This document shows, one piece after another, positions 33,738 to 42,127 of a DNA stretch of 64,000 nt (its first letter is position 1; the number at the start of each line of letters is the position of its first letter). A program made the position numbers and the translations under genes. This DNA is from J054 sp963850255 (GTDB lineage: Bacteria; Pseudomonadota; Gammaproteobacteria; Steroidobacterales; GCA-2729495). The stretch spans positions 14,162-78,161 of the forward strand of contig CAWKLL010000055.1 in NCBI GenBank assembly GCA_963850255.1, written 5' to 3'. Below the pieces are notes generated by a model. It saw only the letters and a program-made list of their open reading frames with translations. It had not been told where the DNA came from and searched no databases.

Positions 33738-33772
33738 GCTTCAAGCCCCCCGGCAAATACGCAGGCACCACA

Positions 33773-33787
33773 ATCGGTGTTACCGAT
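33773..33787 (-). promoter_or_regulatory. Palindrome close to the giant-gene start codon
   Basis: ATCGGT-GTT-ACCGAT, two perfect 6-bp arms with a 3-nt centre, lies 36-50 nt before the ATG at 33737. It may be a translational-control hairpin or a regulator site. Confidence 0.3.
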
Positions 33788-33834
33788 CATGGACCTCACC
33801 GCCGTATCCCATTCAACAGCGCTCTCTCCGCATA

Positions 33835-33873
33835 TCCCGAAATACGTTAACCAAAAACGCCACTACTTCGGGA
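33835..33873 (-). promoter_or_regulatory. Inverted repeat in the giant-gene leader
   Basis: TCCCGAA (33835-33841) and TTCGGGA (33867-33873) are perfect 7-bp arms around 25 nt. Downstream of the candidate promoter this could form a leader hairpin; it could also be an operator. Confidence 0.35.
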
Positions 33874-33897
33874 AATGTTTCTTTTTATCTTCGGATC

Positions 33898-33927
33898 AGT
33901 ATCGCGCTGCGGCAGAGCGGCCGTCAA
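33898..33927 (-). promoter_or_regulatory. Candidate sigma-70 promoter of the giant LEPR-XLL gene
   Basis: On the minus strand TTGACG (33927-33922) and GATACT (33903-33898) are separated by 18 nt. This gives five of six and four of six consensus matches and would place the transcript start near 33,891, leaving a leader of about 155 nt. Confidence 0.4.
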
Positions 33928-34093
33928 TTCTGCTAACTCAGGAAATTATTCACTACACAGGCTACTAAAACTTTAAAAGTCACGGCCTTGCGCAGACTAT
34001 TGCAGAGAGCGGATCATCAGGCGGTATCCGCATCGTGGCGGTGAGCGCCGAAACACTCCGAATGCCCGCCGGTTACCAGATTATGTTCAACAG

Positions 34094-35630
34094 TTAATCC
34101 GCTTTCTCAAGCACGCGCTGCATATAACCAGACAGGTCATTGACGATTTCCATCGCCGCACCAGGATCGATGCCGGCCAGGTTCTGCGCCAGGGCTTTTT
34201 TGAAATCCAGCTGCGACTGGCGCTGGATCTGAATACGCTGGGCCTGGGGTGAACCGGCACCGTGCATGGACTCCGTGAGATAGCCAACGGCATTGCGCCC
34301 GAGGGTCATGTTCTCAATCAGGCGCATGATGCGCATGCGATCTTCGGTGGAAATTTCCTTACGGCCCTTGAGGTACTTGCGTATCAATGGGCCGACCTCG
34401 GGATGCTCGAGTTCCTGCTGCGACGGCATGGTCACCATCAGGCCGCCGGCAAGGTCCTGCGCCAGGCGGCCGATTTCATAGGGCATCTTGGTGACGTGGT
34501 GCTTGCACACATTGGCGATCATGTCGTCGTTCATGAATACACCCGACTTCATCTCGCTGGCCTGGTAGCTTGAGGCGATACCCGTCGAGTAGATGGTTTC
34601 GTTCAGGTGGGTCATCTCCACCAGCTTGTCGCGGATATGCGAAGCCCGCTCTACGCCGTTGTAATCGGCCACGGTAGCCGCGGCGCCGATCAGCACGTCG
34701 CCGACACCGGACTTACACACATAGCTGCGGCGGTGATAACAGGTAAAACGCTCGACCAGCATGGCGGCGAATTCGACTTCGCCGTCCATAAACACCCGCT
34801 CGTGCGGGATAAAGACGTCGTCGAAAATAATCATCGCTTCCTGGCCGGCGAACTTGGCATTGCCCACGTCCAGGTCACCTTCCATAGCGCGCGTGTCGCA
34901 ACTCTGTCGGCCATATATATAAGTGATGCCATCAGCATCGACCGGCACCGCGCCGACGATGGCAAAGTCGCGATCTTTTTCCCCCAGCCGAATGGTCGGC
35001 ATCACCAGCAGCCAGTGGGAGTTGATGCAACCCGTTTGATGTGCCTTGGCGCCGCTGACATACACGCCCTCTTCCGTGCGGCGAGTGATATGCAGGTACA
35101 GGTCCTGATCATCCTGCTCATGCGGCGCCTTGCTGCGATCACCTTTGACGTCTGTCATGGCGCCGCCGATTACGTAACCGCGTTGCTGCGTGAAACGCAC
35201 GAAATCCACGAAACGCTGGTGGTAGGGAGTGGCATGCGCTTCGTCAATCTCGAAGGTAACGGAATGCAGGGAATTAAAGGCATCCATGCCTACGCAACGC
35301 TGAAAGCAGGTGCCGGTGAGCTGGCCCAGGCGTCGCTGCATCTTGTTCTGGTTGACCAGGTCTTCGGGACTCTGCGCGATGTGCAGGAAGCGGTTTACGC
35401 GCTCGCCGGTATAGGGCGAGATTGCGGTACCCAGCTCGGGATTGCTATTCGCCAGGTCATAGGTTTCCGCCACGGCATTTATCGGACGGCCGGATTATCG
35501 GATGATCCACCGGTTCGTCCACCAGCTCGCCGAACAGGTAGACCTTCATGTTCCGGCCGCGCAGGCTGGCGATATAGTCGTCGCCACTACGAATCATTGG
35601 CGCGCTGGCTTCCTTGGCGATAGTGGCCAT
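34094..35630 (-). CDS. 4-hydroxybutyryl-CoA dehydratase / HpaB-family flavoenzyme, N-terminal frameshift
   Basis: The reconstructed protein (~511 residues) matches the 4-hydroxyphenylacetate 3-hydroxylase superfamily and is closest to AbfD-type dehydratases: YIASLRGRNMKVYLFGE and VDHPIIRPS at the N terminus, then TGERVNRFLHI, TGTCFQRCVGMDA, GAMTDVKGDRS, GAKAHQTGCINSH, YGRQSCDTR and TESMHGAGSPQAQR. The ATG at 35630 has GGAG 6 nt upstream. The frame breaks near 35,483: CGTCCGATAAATGCC is read where CGTCCATAAATGCC would continue INAVAETYDLA, so one G appears extra. In AbfD a [4Fe-4S] cluster is held by three Cys and one His. CxxxC is present here (108 and 112), but the region after HLNET lacks the third Cys (STGIASS), so the exact reaction is uncertain. 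Confidence 0.75.
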
Positions 35631-35789
35631 CAGTGGCTCCATGGTCAGATGGCAGTCAATTTTACACCCGGGCAGCGATGCCGTCAGATGGCGTTTGCCG
35701 GAGACCTTTGAGCCTGCAGCGCAGGGCCAAGGTATCCTGCCGCCAAGACAGAGCTCCGCCAGCGCGGCATCGGCTGGCAAGGACCGCGT

Positions 35790-37112
35790 ATGACTGACAA
35801 TGGCACGAACCCAGCGGCCTACTCCGCCGCGCCGGTGTCCCAAGGCGCGCGGATCGACGCACTGGACCTGGTGCGCGGCTGCGCGGTACTGGGCATCCTG
35901 TTGATGAATATCTGGGCCTTCGCCGGCCCGCAGGCGTTTTTCGACAACCCCGCCGGTATTGCTGACTGGCCCGGCTCGCCCGTCGCCACCTGGGCGGTCG
36001 TGCATAGCCTGTTTGAAGGCAGCCAGCGCGCCCTGTTCTCACTGCTGTTCGGCGCCGGCATGTTACTGATGGTCACACGGCTGGGCGAGGTGCCCGGCGT
36101 ACCGCTGGCCCGCGTTTATTACCGACGCATTTTTCTGCTCATCTGCATCGGCCTGTTCGATGCTTTTATCCTGCTGTGGCCGGCAGATATTCTGTTTACC
36201 TATGGACTATGCGGGCTGCTGCTCTACCCGTTGCGGCGTTTACCGGTCCCGGCACTGGTGATCATGGCCTGCCTGGTCATTGCATTGAACGCGGGTTTGC
36301 GCGTGGCCGATCTCAATAAAGCGCGCGAGCTGCAAGCCGCTTATCCGGAAGCTGCCCTGCGTGCGGACGAAGACGCGGCAGCGGCGAAAATCGTTGCGGA
36401 CTGGAAAAAAATCGAGTCGCGCACCCGCCCGGATGTAAACGGCGAAGAAATCACCGAGACCATTCGCATTACTTCATCCGGCAGCTTCGCCGAGTTCTAT
36501 AAGCACCGCGCAACCAGTTCCCTGGTGCTGCAAACCGTTGTCGCCCTCAATGCCTGGTTTCTGGATGCGCTGGCCGTGATGTTGCTGGGCATGGCCGCGC
36601 TACGCGCCGGGCTATTCACTACCAAAATGCGCAGACCAGCGGTGCTGCTGCTGGTGGTCGGCTATGCCGTCGGGCTACCGCTGGCGCTGGCAGAAACCGT
36701 CACCTTGCTTAACAGCAACTTCGACCCGGTCCTCAAGAAGCAATGGCTGGTTACCTACGACCTGCGGCGTCTGGCCGTGGCCGCCGGCCATCTTGGACTG
36801 TTGCTACTTTGGTCACGCAGCGTTAACGGGCAATGGCTCAAACAAAAACTCGGCAATGTGGGTCGCATGGCACTGAGTAACTACCTTGCCCACTCTGTCA
36901 TCTGCGGACTAATTTTCTACACTGTCGGCCTGGGGCTTTTCGGTCGTTATACCGGCTGGCATCTGTATGTTTTCGTGGCGCTGATCTGGTTGCTGCAAAT
37001 CAGCTTCAGCAGCTGGTGGCTGGCGCGCTATCGCTTTGGCCCGGCTGAATGGTGTTGGCGCTCGCTGACTTACCGACGTCGCCAGGCGATGCGGCGAACC
37101 GCAGAAACTTAA
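35790..37112 (+). CDS. DUF418 family membrane protein
   Basis: A 440-residue polytopic protein with the family layout: an N-terminal RIDALDLVRGCAVLGILLMN helix, HSLFEGSQRALFSLLFGAG, a central soluble loop (~175-245), and a C-terminal DUF418 block (VGRMALSNYLAHSVICGLIFY, with a terminal FGPAEWCWRSLTY). About ten membrane helices. YeiB/DUF418 proteins sit in the inner membrane and their function is unknown; some are thought to be transporters. It is transcribed divergently from the AbfD-like gene, with 159 nt between the starts. Confidence 0.82.
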   Translation: MTDNGTNPAAYSAAPVSQGARIDALDLVRGCAVLGILLMNIWAFAGPQAFFDNPAGIADWPGSPVATWAVVHSLFEGSQRALFSLLFGAGMLLMVTRLGEVPGVPLARVYYRRIFLLICIGLFDAFILLWPADILFTYGLCGLLLYPLRRLPVPALVIMACLVIALNAGLRVADLNKARELQAAYPEAALRADEDAAAAKIVADWKKIESRTRPDVNGEEITETIRITSSGSFAEFYKHRATSSLVLQTVVALNAWFLDALAVMLLGMAALRAGLFTTKMRRPAVLLLVVGYAVGLPLALAETVTLLNSNFDPVLKKQWLVTYDLRRLAVAAGHLGLLLLWSRSVNGQWLKQKLGNVGRMALSNYLAHSVICGLIFYTVGLGLFGRYTGWHLYVFVALIWLLQISFSSWWLARYRFGPAEWCWRSLTYRRRQAMRRTAET

Positions 37113-37438
37113 CTGCGACCGACCGAGCCATCGGCGCGGCAGAACCATTGAGTTGCCGCCTAGAGGCGCAGCAAGTTCCCACCGCAGACAGATAGTGCCG
37201 GGTCGTGGAAACCGATTGAATCCCGGGCCTGCCAGCAACTGTGATGAGGTTCATGGCGGCGCGCGCCATCAGTAATTACACTGTGTTTTGCTAGTCGGGC
37301 GCCCACGACAATTAAAGTCTCTCTGCGAGCTAGGCGTGGGCGCCCGTTTTCTCTTTACTAGCAGCGTCGGCCTGGCCCTGGCCCGGCAAGCTTGCCGGTC
37401 ACGGGCTCGCCTGGGCAGCGATTCATGCCTGCCAGCAG
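37113..37438. other. Intergenic region, 326 bp
   Basis: No gene is supported between the DUF418 stop and the end of the convergent DUF1838 gene. It contains a strong hairpin with a T-rich tail (listed separately) and a short palindrome at 37,254-37,270 (ATGGCG...CGCCAT). No tRNA-like fold was found. Confidence 0.5.
37296..37356 (+). terminator. Probable rho-independent terminator or structured RNA end
   Basis: Perfect 12-bp arms CGGGCGCCCACG (37296-37307) and CGTGGGCGCCCG (37335-37346) enclose 27 nt and are followed by TTTTCTCTTT. It lies ~185 nt beyond the DUF418 stop. The long loop and distance mean it could also close a small independent transcript. Confidence 0.5.
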
Positions 37439-38296
37439 CTACTTCGCAGCCCGACGCTTATCCACCATGTCCTTAAATACCTGCGCGGAACTGGTCATTT
37501 GCGGACCATTCCATTCGGTGGGCGCAGTCAGATACTCGCTGTGATGCTTCTCAACGTAGGCGAGGATCGGCCGAGGCAATTCTGACGGACCTTCCATCAG
37601 TTTCATCGAGTGACTGTGAAAGACCATCTTGCCCGGCGCATTACCCATCTCCATGAATGGCAGCCAGTCGGCCACTCGCGTCCAGGACATGGTGCAATAG
37701 GCTGAGCTGATGTCAGGATTCAGAATGTCGGTCTTGCTGCCAATCAGACCCCATAGCTCGGCATGCTGGTCAATGTTGCCCGACGAGTACAAGGGATAAT
37801 CCTTGCGGTTCATCGCGGCCGGATGCTGAATAAAAAAGTTCTGCTGAAACGCCACCATGTCGCCACAGCTCACATAGGGATACGGCGGCGCCAGCGGACC
37901 CGGACCCTTGCGGCCGAATGTGCCATTGACCGGATCGTTTTGAATGTGCACCACATCGACTTTGCGGCCGCCGAGGAAGGGGTTACTCCATTCACTGAGA
38001 ATCTCGCCGCTTACCGGATCGAGATAAAACAGCACTTCTCGGCTATAAATGCGATAGCCCTCTTCCACCTCCTCCAGACGAGCAGAGCCGAAGCCGAAGG
38101 TTCGGAAGCATTTGTAATTCTGTTCCTGCGGCACCATCGCCCAGGCCTGCCCTGGGAAGGCATAGAAGACGTCGTCGCCGTTCAGGTCACCACGCAGCTT
38201 CATCAGCGCCATGAAATTAGTTTCCGGATCGTCCAGGTCCAGATCGGGATCTTTGTCCGTCGTCAACGCAGCTGACTGGGATAGGCGCAGTGACAT
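37439..38296 (-). CDS. DUF1838 family protein
   Basis: About 285 residues from ATG 38296, which has GGAG 6 nt upstream; a TTG five codons earlier is also in frame but has no better site. The protein has DPETNFMALMKLRGDLNG near the start, FYLDPVSGEILSEWSNPF in the middle and MSWTRVADWLPFMEMGN, then YVEKHHSEYLTAPTEWNGP near the end, the pattern of DUF1838. The family has no settled function; members often sit among catabolic genes of environmental proteobacteria. No signal peptide is evident. A degraded relative lies on the other strand at 39.6-40.2 kb. Confidence 0.78.
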   Translation of the reverse strand: MSLRLSQSAALTTDKDPDLDLDDPETNFMALMKLRGDLNGDDVFYAFPGQAWAMVPQEQNYKCFRTFGFGSARLEEVEEGYRIYSREVLFYLDPVSGEILSEWSNPFLGGRKVDVVHIQNDPVNGTFGRKGPGPLAPPYPYVSCGDMVAFQQNFFIQHPAAMNRKDYPLYSSGNIDQHAELWGLIGSKTDILNPDISSAYCTMSWTRVADWLPFMEMGNAPGKMVFHSHSMKLMEGPSELPRPILAYVEKHHSEYLTAPTEWNGPQMTSSAQVFKDMVDKRRAAK

Positions 38297-38629
38297 CTTC
38301 GTCTCCAGCAAGTAAATGGGCGGCTAGTGTGCGAGCAAAGCCCAGCCACTGGGTGAAAAAACAGGCGTGCGCACCGCAGCTTGAACGGCCACCGATAGTC
38401 ATGCTCATGTCCGGCAAGCTCTACTTTGGAAACGACTCACCGAAACAGCGTACGTCGGTCTGTAAATCGCCTATCGCGGCCGTGCAAGCCGTCCCCTGCC
38501 GGAACCCGCGGTAACCTGGCCTTCGGCGGCAAATGTGACGCAGTTCCTATCGCTCAAGCGATGGGATTACATAATGACTGCAATGCTTCGAAAAGGCTTC
38601 GAAATCAGGCTTTAAGCCACGGGTGACCC
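38297..38629. promoter_or_regulatory. Divergent promoter region with three palindromic elements
   Basis: This 333-bp spacer separates the divergent DUF1838 and GAF genes. Near the GAF side are CCTATCGCT-CA-AGCGATGGG (38546-38565), two direct copies of GCTTCGAAA 11 bp apart (38585-38593 and 38596-38604), and GGCTT-T-AAGCC (38608-38618). These are candidate operator sites; no clear -10/-35 pair was identified. Confidence 0.35.
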
Positions 38630-39613
38630 ATGATCAAACCAGCTATTCCGGTCGATGAGAACCGGCGACTGCAAACCCTGCGGAACCTGAAACTGCTGGA
38701 TACCGCTCCGGAGGAGCGCTTCGACCGCGTCACTCGAATGGCCAAGAAGATCTTCGGCACGGATATTGCGCTGGTCAGCCTGGTAGACGCCGACCGGCAA
38801 TGGTTCAAGTCGCGACAGGGCCTGGACGCCACGGAAACGCCGCGGGATATTTCATTCTGCGGTCATGCCATTCTCGATGACAAGATCATGGTGATTAACG
38901 ACGCTCGCGAAGACGAACGGTTTTGCGACAACCCGCTGGTCGCCTGTGATCCGAATATTCGCTTCTACGCCGGCTACCCCATCAGTGCACCGGACAGCAG
39001 CCGCATCGGCACGCTGTGCATTATCGATTCCGAGCCCCGAAAGATCTCGAAAGAAGAGCTTGGCCTGCTAAGAGAGCTAGGCCGCATGGTTGAGGAAGAG
39101 CTGGTTGCATCCAGCCTGCTGCATAACGATCCGACCACCGGACTCTCGAATCGACTGGGCTTTACTATAATTGCGGAGCACCTGGTTGAATTCTGCCGTC
39201 GAAACACAACGCCGGTTTCGCTGTTGCTGCTGCAAGTGGAAAACCTGCATGCCATCGAAGAAAGGCTGGGGCCCGAGGAAGGCGATCGTGCTGCCACGGA
39301 ACTCTCGCACCTGGTGATGGCGGGCTTCAGAGATTGCGACATCATCGGGCGTGTTGCACTGGACGTCTTCGCAGTACTGCTGGCCGGAACCAGGCTCGAC
39401 GGAATGGATACTGCGAGCGAGCGATTCCAGAAACTACTCGGCGAGGCAAATCGCAACAGCAGCTGCGACTACGAACTAGAGGTCTTGTCTCTGGGCACCG
39501 CCTACCACCCGGGTCGTCACACCAATGTCGAATCCCTGCTGCAAGACGGGGAGAGCAAGCTGAGGGAGCGGATCGAGTCACAAGATCTCGCAGCCGCCGG
39601 CGGCGATCACTAA
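38630..39613 (+). CDS. GAF protein with degenerate GGDEF domain
   Basis: A 327-residue cytoplasmic protein. Residues ~20-165 form a GAF domain (RLQTLRNLKLLDTAPEERFDRVTRMAKKIF split over strands; ALVSLVDADRQWFKS; FCGHAIL; FYAGYPI; GTLCIID). Residues ~170-320 have the GGDEF fold (DPTTGLSNRLGF, then VSLLLLQVENLHAI), but the active-site loop reads ALDVF at 243-247 instead of GGDEF, so diguanylate cyclase activity is unlikely. It may bind nucleotide or act as a signalling scaffold. GGGTGA lies just before the ATG. It runs directly into a DUF1838 pseudogene. Confidence 0.8.
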   Translation: MIKPAIPVDENRRLQTLRNLKLLDTAPEERFDRVTRMAKKIFGTDIALVSLVDADRQWFKSRQGLDATETPRDISFCGHAILDDKIMVINDAREDERFCDNPLVACDPNIRFYAGYPISAPDSSRIGTLCIIDSEPRKISKEELGLLRELGRMVEEELVASSLLHNDPTTGLSNRLGFTIIAEHLVEFCRRNTTPVSLLLLQVENLHAIEERLGPEEGDRAATELSHLVMAGFRDCDIIGRVALDVFAVLLAGTRLDGMDTASERFQKLLGEANRNSSCDYELEVLSLGTAYHPGRHTNVESLLQDGESKLRERIESQDLAAAGGDH

Positions 39614-39633
39614 CCCCGACCCAAAGCAGCCCG

Positions 39634-40182
39634 GGTGATTCGGAGCCGAGTTTGGATCCTTTCCTGATGCCCTTCGAGCAATATGGCGACGACCTGATGC
39701 TCACCTGGGACTACACGCATTACCACAAGAACCCGGTAACGCCGAAAGGCTGGCCGAAATCCTCAACCGGCCCCACCGTCAGCCCGGCCGAGCACTTCAC
39801 CTTCAAGGTCTCTCGCACAGAACTTGAAGATCGCGATTTATCCACGGTCCGCATGTATGCCGGCTTCTCCAGGTCTTCGCAATAGTGGCCGTGGGGGATG
39901 GGCAGCAGCGGCTTTGAAGGCGGCGTGCTAAGCGGACGTATACACGGCTATAACGGGCTACCCGGTTACGACGATGTGCCGCGCAAGGTGATGGATTAAC
40001 TGGAACGCCACGCGCCAGAGTATCTGACCCCCATCGACGGCTGGCCCAGCTCGTCGCCGCGACTGGATACCTGGACTGCCTACTCGCAGGATGTCGCGCC
40101 GGAAACCAAGGGATACCCCCGGACACCAGCCGCCGACGAGATTCGCCCGCCGACCGGAAAAGGCGCCATCGCTCATGGCTGA
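39634..40182 (+). pseudogene. DUF1838-like C-terminal remnant with two in-frame stops
   Basis: One continuous frame reads LMLTWDYTHYHKNPVTPKGW, STGPTVSPAEHFTFKV and VRMYAGFSRSSQ, then TAG, WPWGMGSSGFEGGVLSGRI, DVPRKVMD, then TAA, then LERHAPEYLTPIDGWPSSS and TWTAYSQDVAPET, ending at TGA 40182. The order (WPWM-like motif, then PEYLTP, then W-x-x-Y) matches the C-terminal half of DUF1838-like proteins. No frame change is needed, only two nonsense codons, so this looks like genuine decay. The N-terminal half is absent, replaced by the end of the GAF gene. The 261 bp after it hold nothing recognisable. Confidence 0.6.
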
Positions 40183-40443
40183 CTCATAGCTGCCGAACTG
40201 ATCCATCAACGACGTACATTGATGCAACAGGATTGCGGCTGCCTGGCCCAGTCCGGGCAGCCCGAGCGACCGCTTTGGGTCAACAGCGGTCATCCTGGCC
40301 GGAATCCCGGCGCACTTCCGCTGTCGGCCAAAAGCCGTCACCGCGTCACAGCCCTAATCGACCATGTATCGGTAAATTAACCAGTAAACTGTTTTTCGTT
40401 CCATTGCAGTAAATTGAATTGGAGCGCCTGGGAGTAACGGGTA

Positions 40444-42066
40444 ATGGACAGGATCAGAAAGCTCGTGGTTATTGGCGGGACATTGGCAGTGCTCGCGGCC
40501 TGCGGTGGTTCGGGTGGTTCCGCGCCCGCAACAACGCCGCCACCTCCCGCGGCGCCGAACTGGGATCTCGTTGTAAACACTGCAGATGCTGCAAATACGC
40601 TGAGCCCTGCTCTGATCGGCTATTACGATCTTTCCGGCGTTCTTTACGATTACCAAAATGTACCTGGACTGATGAGCAACATGCAGGATGTTGGTTTTTC
40701 GTCGACGACTACGGGCACTGATTGGCGCATCGGTGTTGGGCGCTGGGAAATTGCCACTGAGATATTGCCAACACTGACCGATGGCAGCCCGTGTCTTAAC
40801 GCAACGCCTGAATCTGAAACAGCTTTCGCGACGGAAACTGCGCTCCTCGCCAGCCGAGACTGGTTTACGTTCACCGATGGCAGTCCGGTGCTTGAAGCAA
40901 GCATCGTCGATGCTCGTTATCAACTGGACTACGTGCGATCAGTTATCGATGACGCAACAGCATTTGGTGCGACACCGTACGTATCGATTGACCATATGCC
41001 GCGCGCGCTATCGATCAATCAAACACCGAATCGGCTCAATTGTGACGCCACATTTACCAATAGCGTTTCAAACAATGAGCCGGCGGATCCGCTGGTCTTT
41101 TCAAAGGCCGCCGCCGGTTTGGTATCACGTGTCGTCGAAGGCACCGGTACAAAGACAGGAAACGAACGTCCCAGACCCGTTCGTTACTGGGAAGTCTGGA
41201 ACGAGCCCGAGATCGCAACGTTCTGGGAGCCGACGCTGACGGCGGATCCTGATTCTTTTTTCGATATGGCAATTGCAACGCTGCTTGAGCTCGATAGCTA
41301 CAGGAACGCGACTGCAGATCCGAACGGACAGGCGATCAAGATCGGACTCGGCAGTTTCATTAGTGCGACCACGGCGGTTGCAACAATTGTCAATTTTGAC
41401 GCCGTGAATATCCCATTCGATTTTATTTCGTTTCATGCGTACAACGACGATCCGCTGGTGATCGCCGACGCCATTCAATTGACCGAAAGCGCGATTCAGG
41501 GATCCACAAACTATCAGGATATTGAGATGGCGCTGGCCGAGTGGGGTCCGGACCTTGCTACTCGAGCGGGCGACCAGCAGTACGCAAGTTCAATGGCACC
41601 TGCTCTGCATGCGACCACGGTGCTCGCGCTGGGCGCCAACACCGGTCTCGATCGCTCGCACAATGCGATCATCTACGATTTCTTCCCTGCCATCGCACTC
41701 GGACTGATCGACAATAGCGGCACACCGCGGCCACTCTATCGCGCCTACGAACTAATGGCGAAATTGGTCTCGGATACGACCGAGCGTATTGCAGTTCAAG
41801 GTATTGCGGATGGTCGACTTGATGCTGGCATGGGTGCGGTACTGGTATCACGCGATACAACAAACGGCGTCATAAGGGTGTTGCTTACCAATCGTAACCA
41901 AGCACCACGGACCACGAGAGTTACACTCGACGGCACGGTTGTTACACCAAGCCAATTGTTCATGTTTGACGCCAGTGACAACCCGGCAAACCCGCTTGCA
42001 ACGGTTGCGATGCCGCAGAGCGTGTTCGAATTACCGCCTGAGTCGATTGCCGTCGCGGAGTTTTAG
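40444..42066 (+). CDS. Lipoprotein with clan GH-A (GH39-like) glycoside hydrolase fold
   Basis: A 540-residue protein. The N terminus has a signal with lipobox LAAC (Cys20), then a Gly/Pro linker. The remainder resembles GH39-type TIM barrels: RYWEVWNEPE with putative acid/base Glu254, FDFISFHAYND, and MALAEWGPD with putative nucleophile Glu366. A C-terminal beta domain follows (VLLTNRNQAPRTTRVTLDG). A 112-residue spacing between the two Glu suits the clan. Likely a membrane-anchored enzyme acting on a plant or algal glycoside; the substrate cannot be told. GGGAG lies 8 nt before the ATG. G+C is visibly lower than in flanking genes, suggesting separate ancestry. Confidence 0.72.
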   Translation: MDRIRKLVVIGGTLAVLAACGGSGGSAPATTPPPPAAPNWDLVVNTADAANTLSPALIGYYDLSGVLYDYQNVPGLMSNMQDVGFSSTTTGTDWRIGVGRWEIATEILPTLTDGSPCLNATPESETAFATETALLASRDWFTFTDGSPVLEASIVDARYQLDYVRSVIDDATAFGATPYVSIDHMPRALSINQTPNRLNCDATFTNSVSNNEPADPLVFSKAAAGLVSRVVEGTGTKTGNERPRPVRYWEVWNEPEIATFWEPTLTADPDSFFDMAIATLLELDSYRNATADPNGQAIKIGLGSFISATTAVATIVNFDAVNIPFDFISFHAYNDDPLVIADAIQLTESAIQGSTNYQDIEMALAEWGPDLATRAGDQQYASSMAPALHATTVLALGANTGLDRSHNAIIYDFFPAIALGLIDNSGTPRPLYRAYELMAKLVSDTTERIAVQGIADGRLDAGMGAVLVSRDTTNGVIRVLLTNRNQAPRTTRVTLDGTVVTPSQLFMFDASDNPANPLATVAMPQSVFELPPESIAVAEF

Positions 42067-42127
42067 CTACCGTGAGGCTTCCGGTGGAGCCGGGCACTAG
42101 CCGGGCACTCCACAGTGGGTTCAGCTA

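Larger units (their letters stand above)
33738..34093. promoter_or_regulatory. Upstream region of the giant gene (356 bp, A+T-rich)
   Basis: No gene is seen here. It is the leader and promoter region for the LEPR-XLL gene on the minus strand and lies beyond the stop of the AbfD-like gene. It contains a candidate sigma-70 promoter and two perfect inverted repeats, listed separately. The ATG at 33737 is preceded by a G-run (GGGGGG, 8 nt upstream on the minus strand) that could act as a weak ribosome binding site. Confidence 0.5.

Noticed and set aside
4416..33737. Treating each open segment of the giant gene as a separate gene
   Set aside because: Segments lack starts and ribosome binding sites, domains are cut mid-repeat, and copy-to-copy alignment shows single-base indels at the joins.
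35457..36005. A separate 182-codon minus-strand gene upstream of the AbfD-like gene
   Set aside because: Its last ~50 codons are the missing N terminus of the AbfD-like protein; the earlier part is antisense to the DUF418 gene.
37113..37438. A tRNA or other structured RNA gene between the DUF418 and DUF1838 genes
   Set aside because: No cloverleaf with acceptor, anticodon and T-arm consensus could be folded by eye; only the terminator-like hairpin is supported.
40183..40443. A minus-strand open frame through the gap before the GH39-like gene
   Set aside because: It has no recognisable domain, no ribosome binding site, and runs antisense through the DUF1838 pseudogene.
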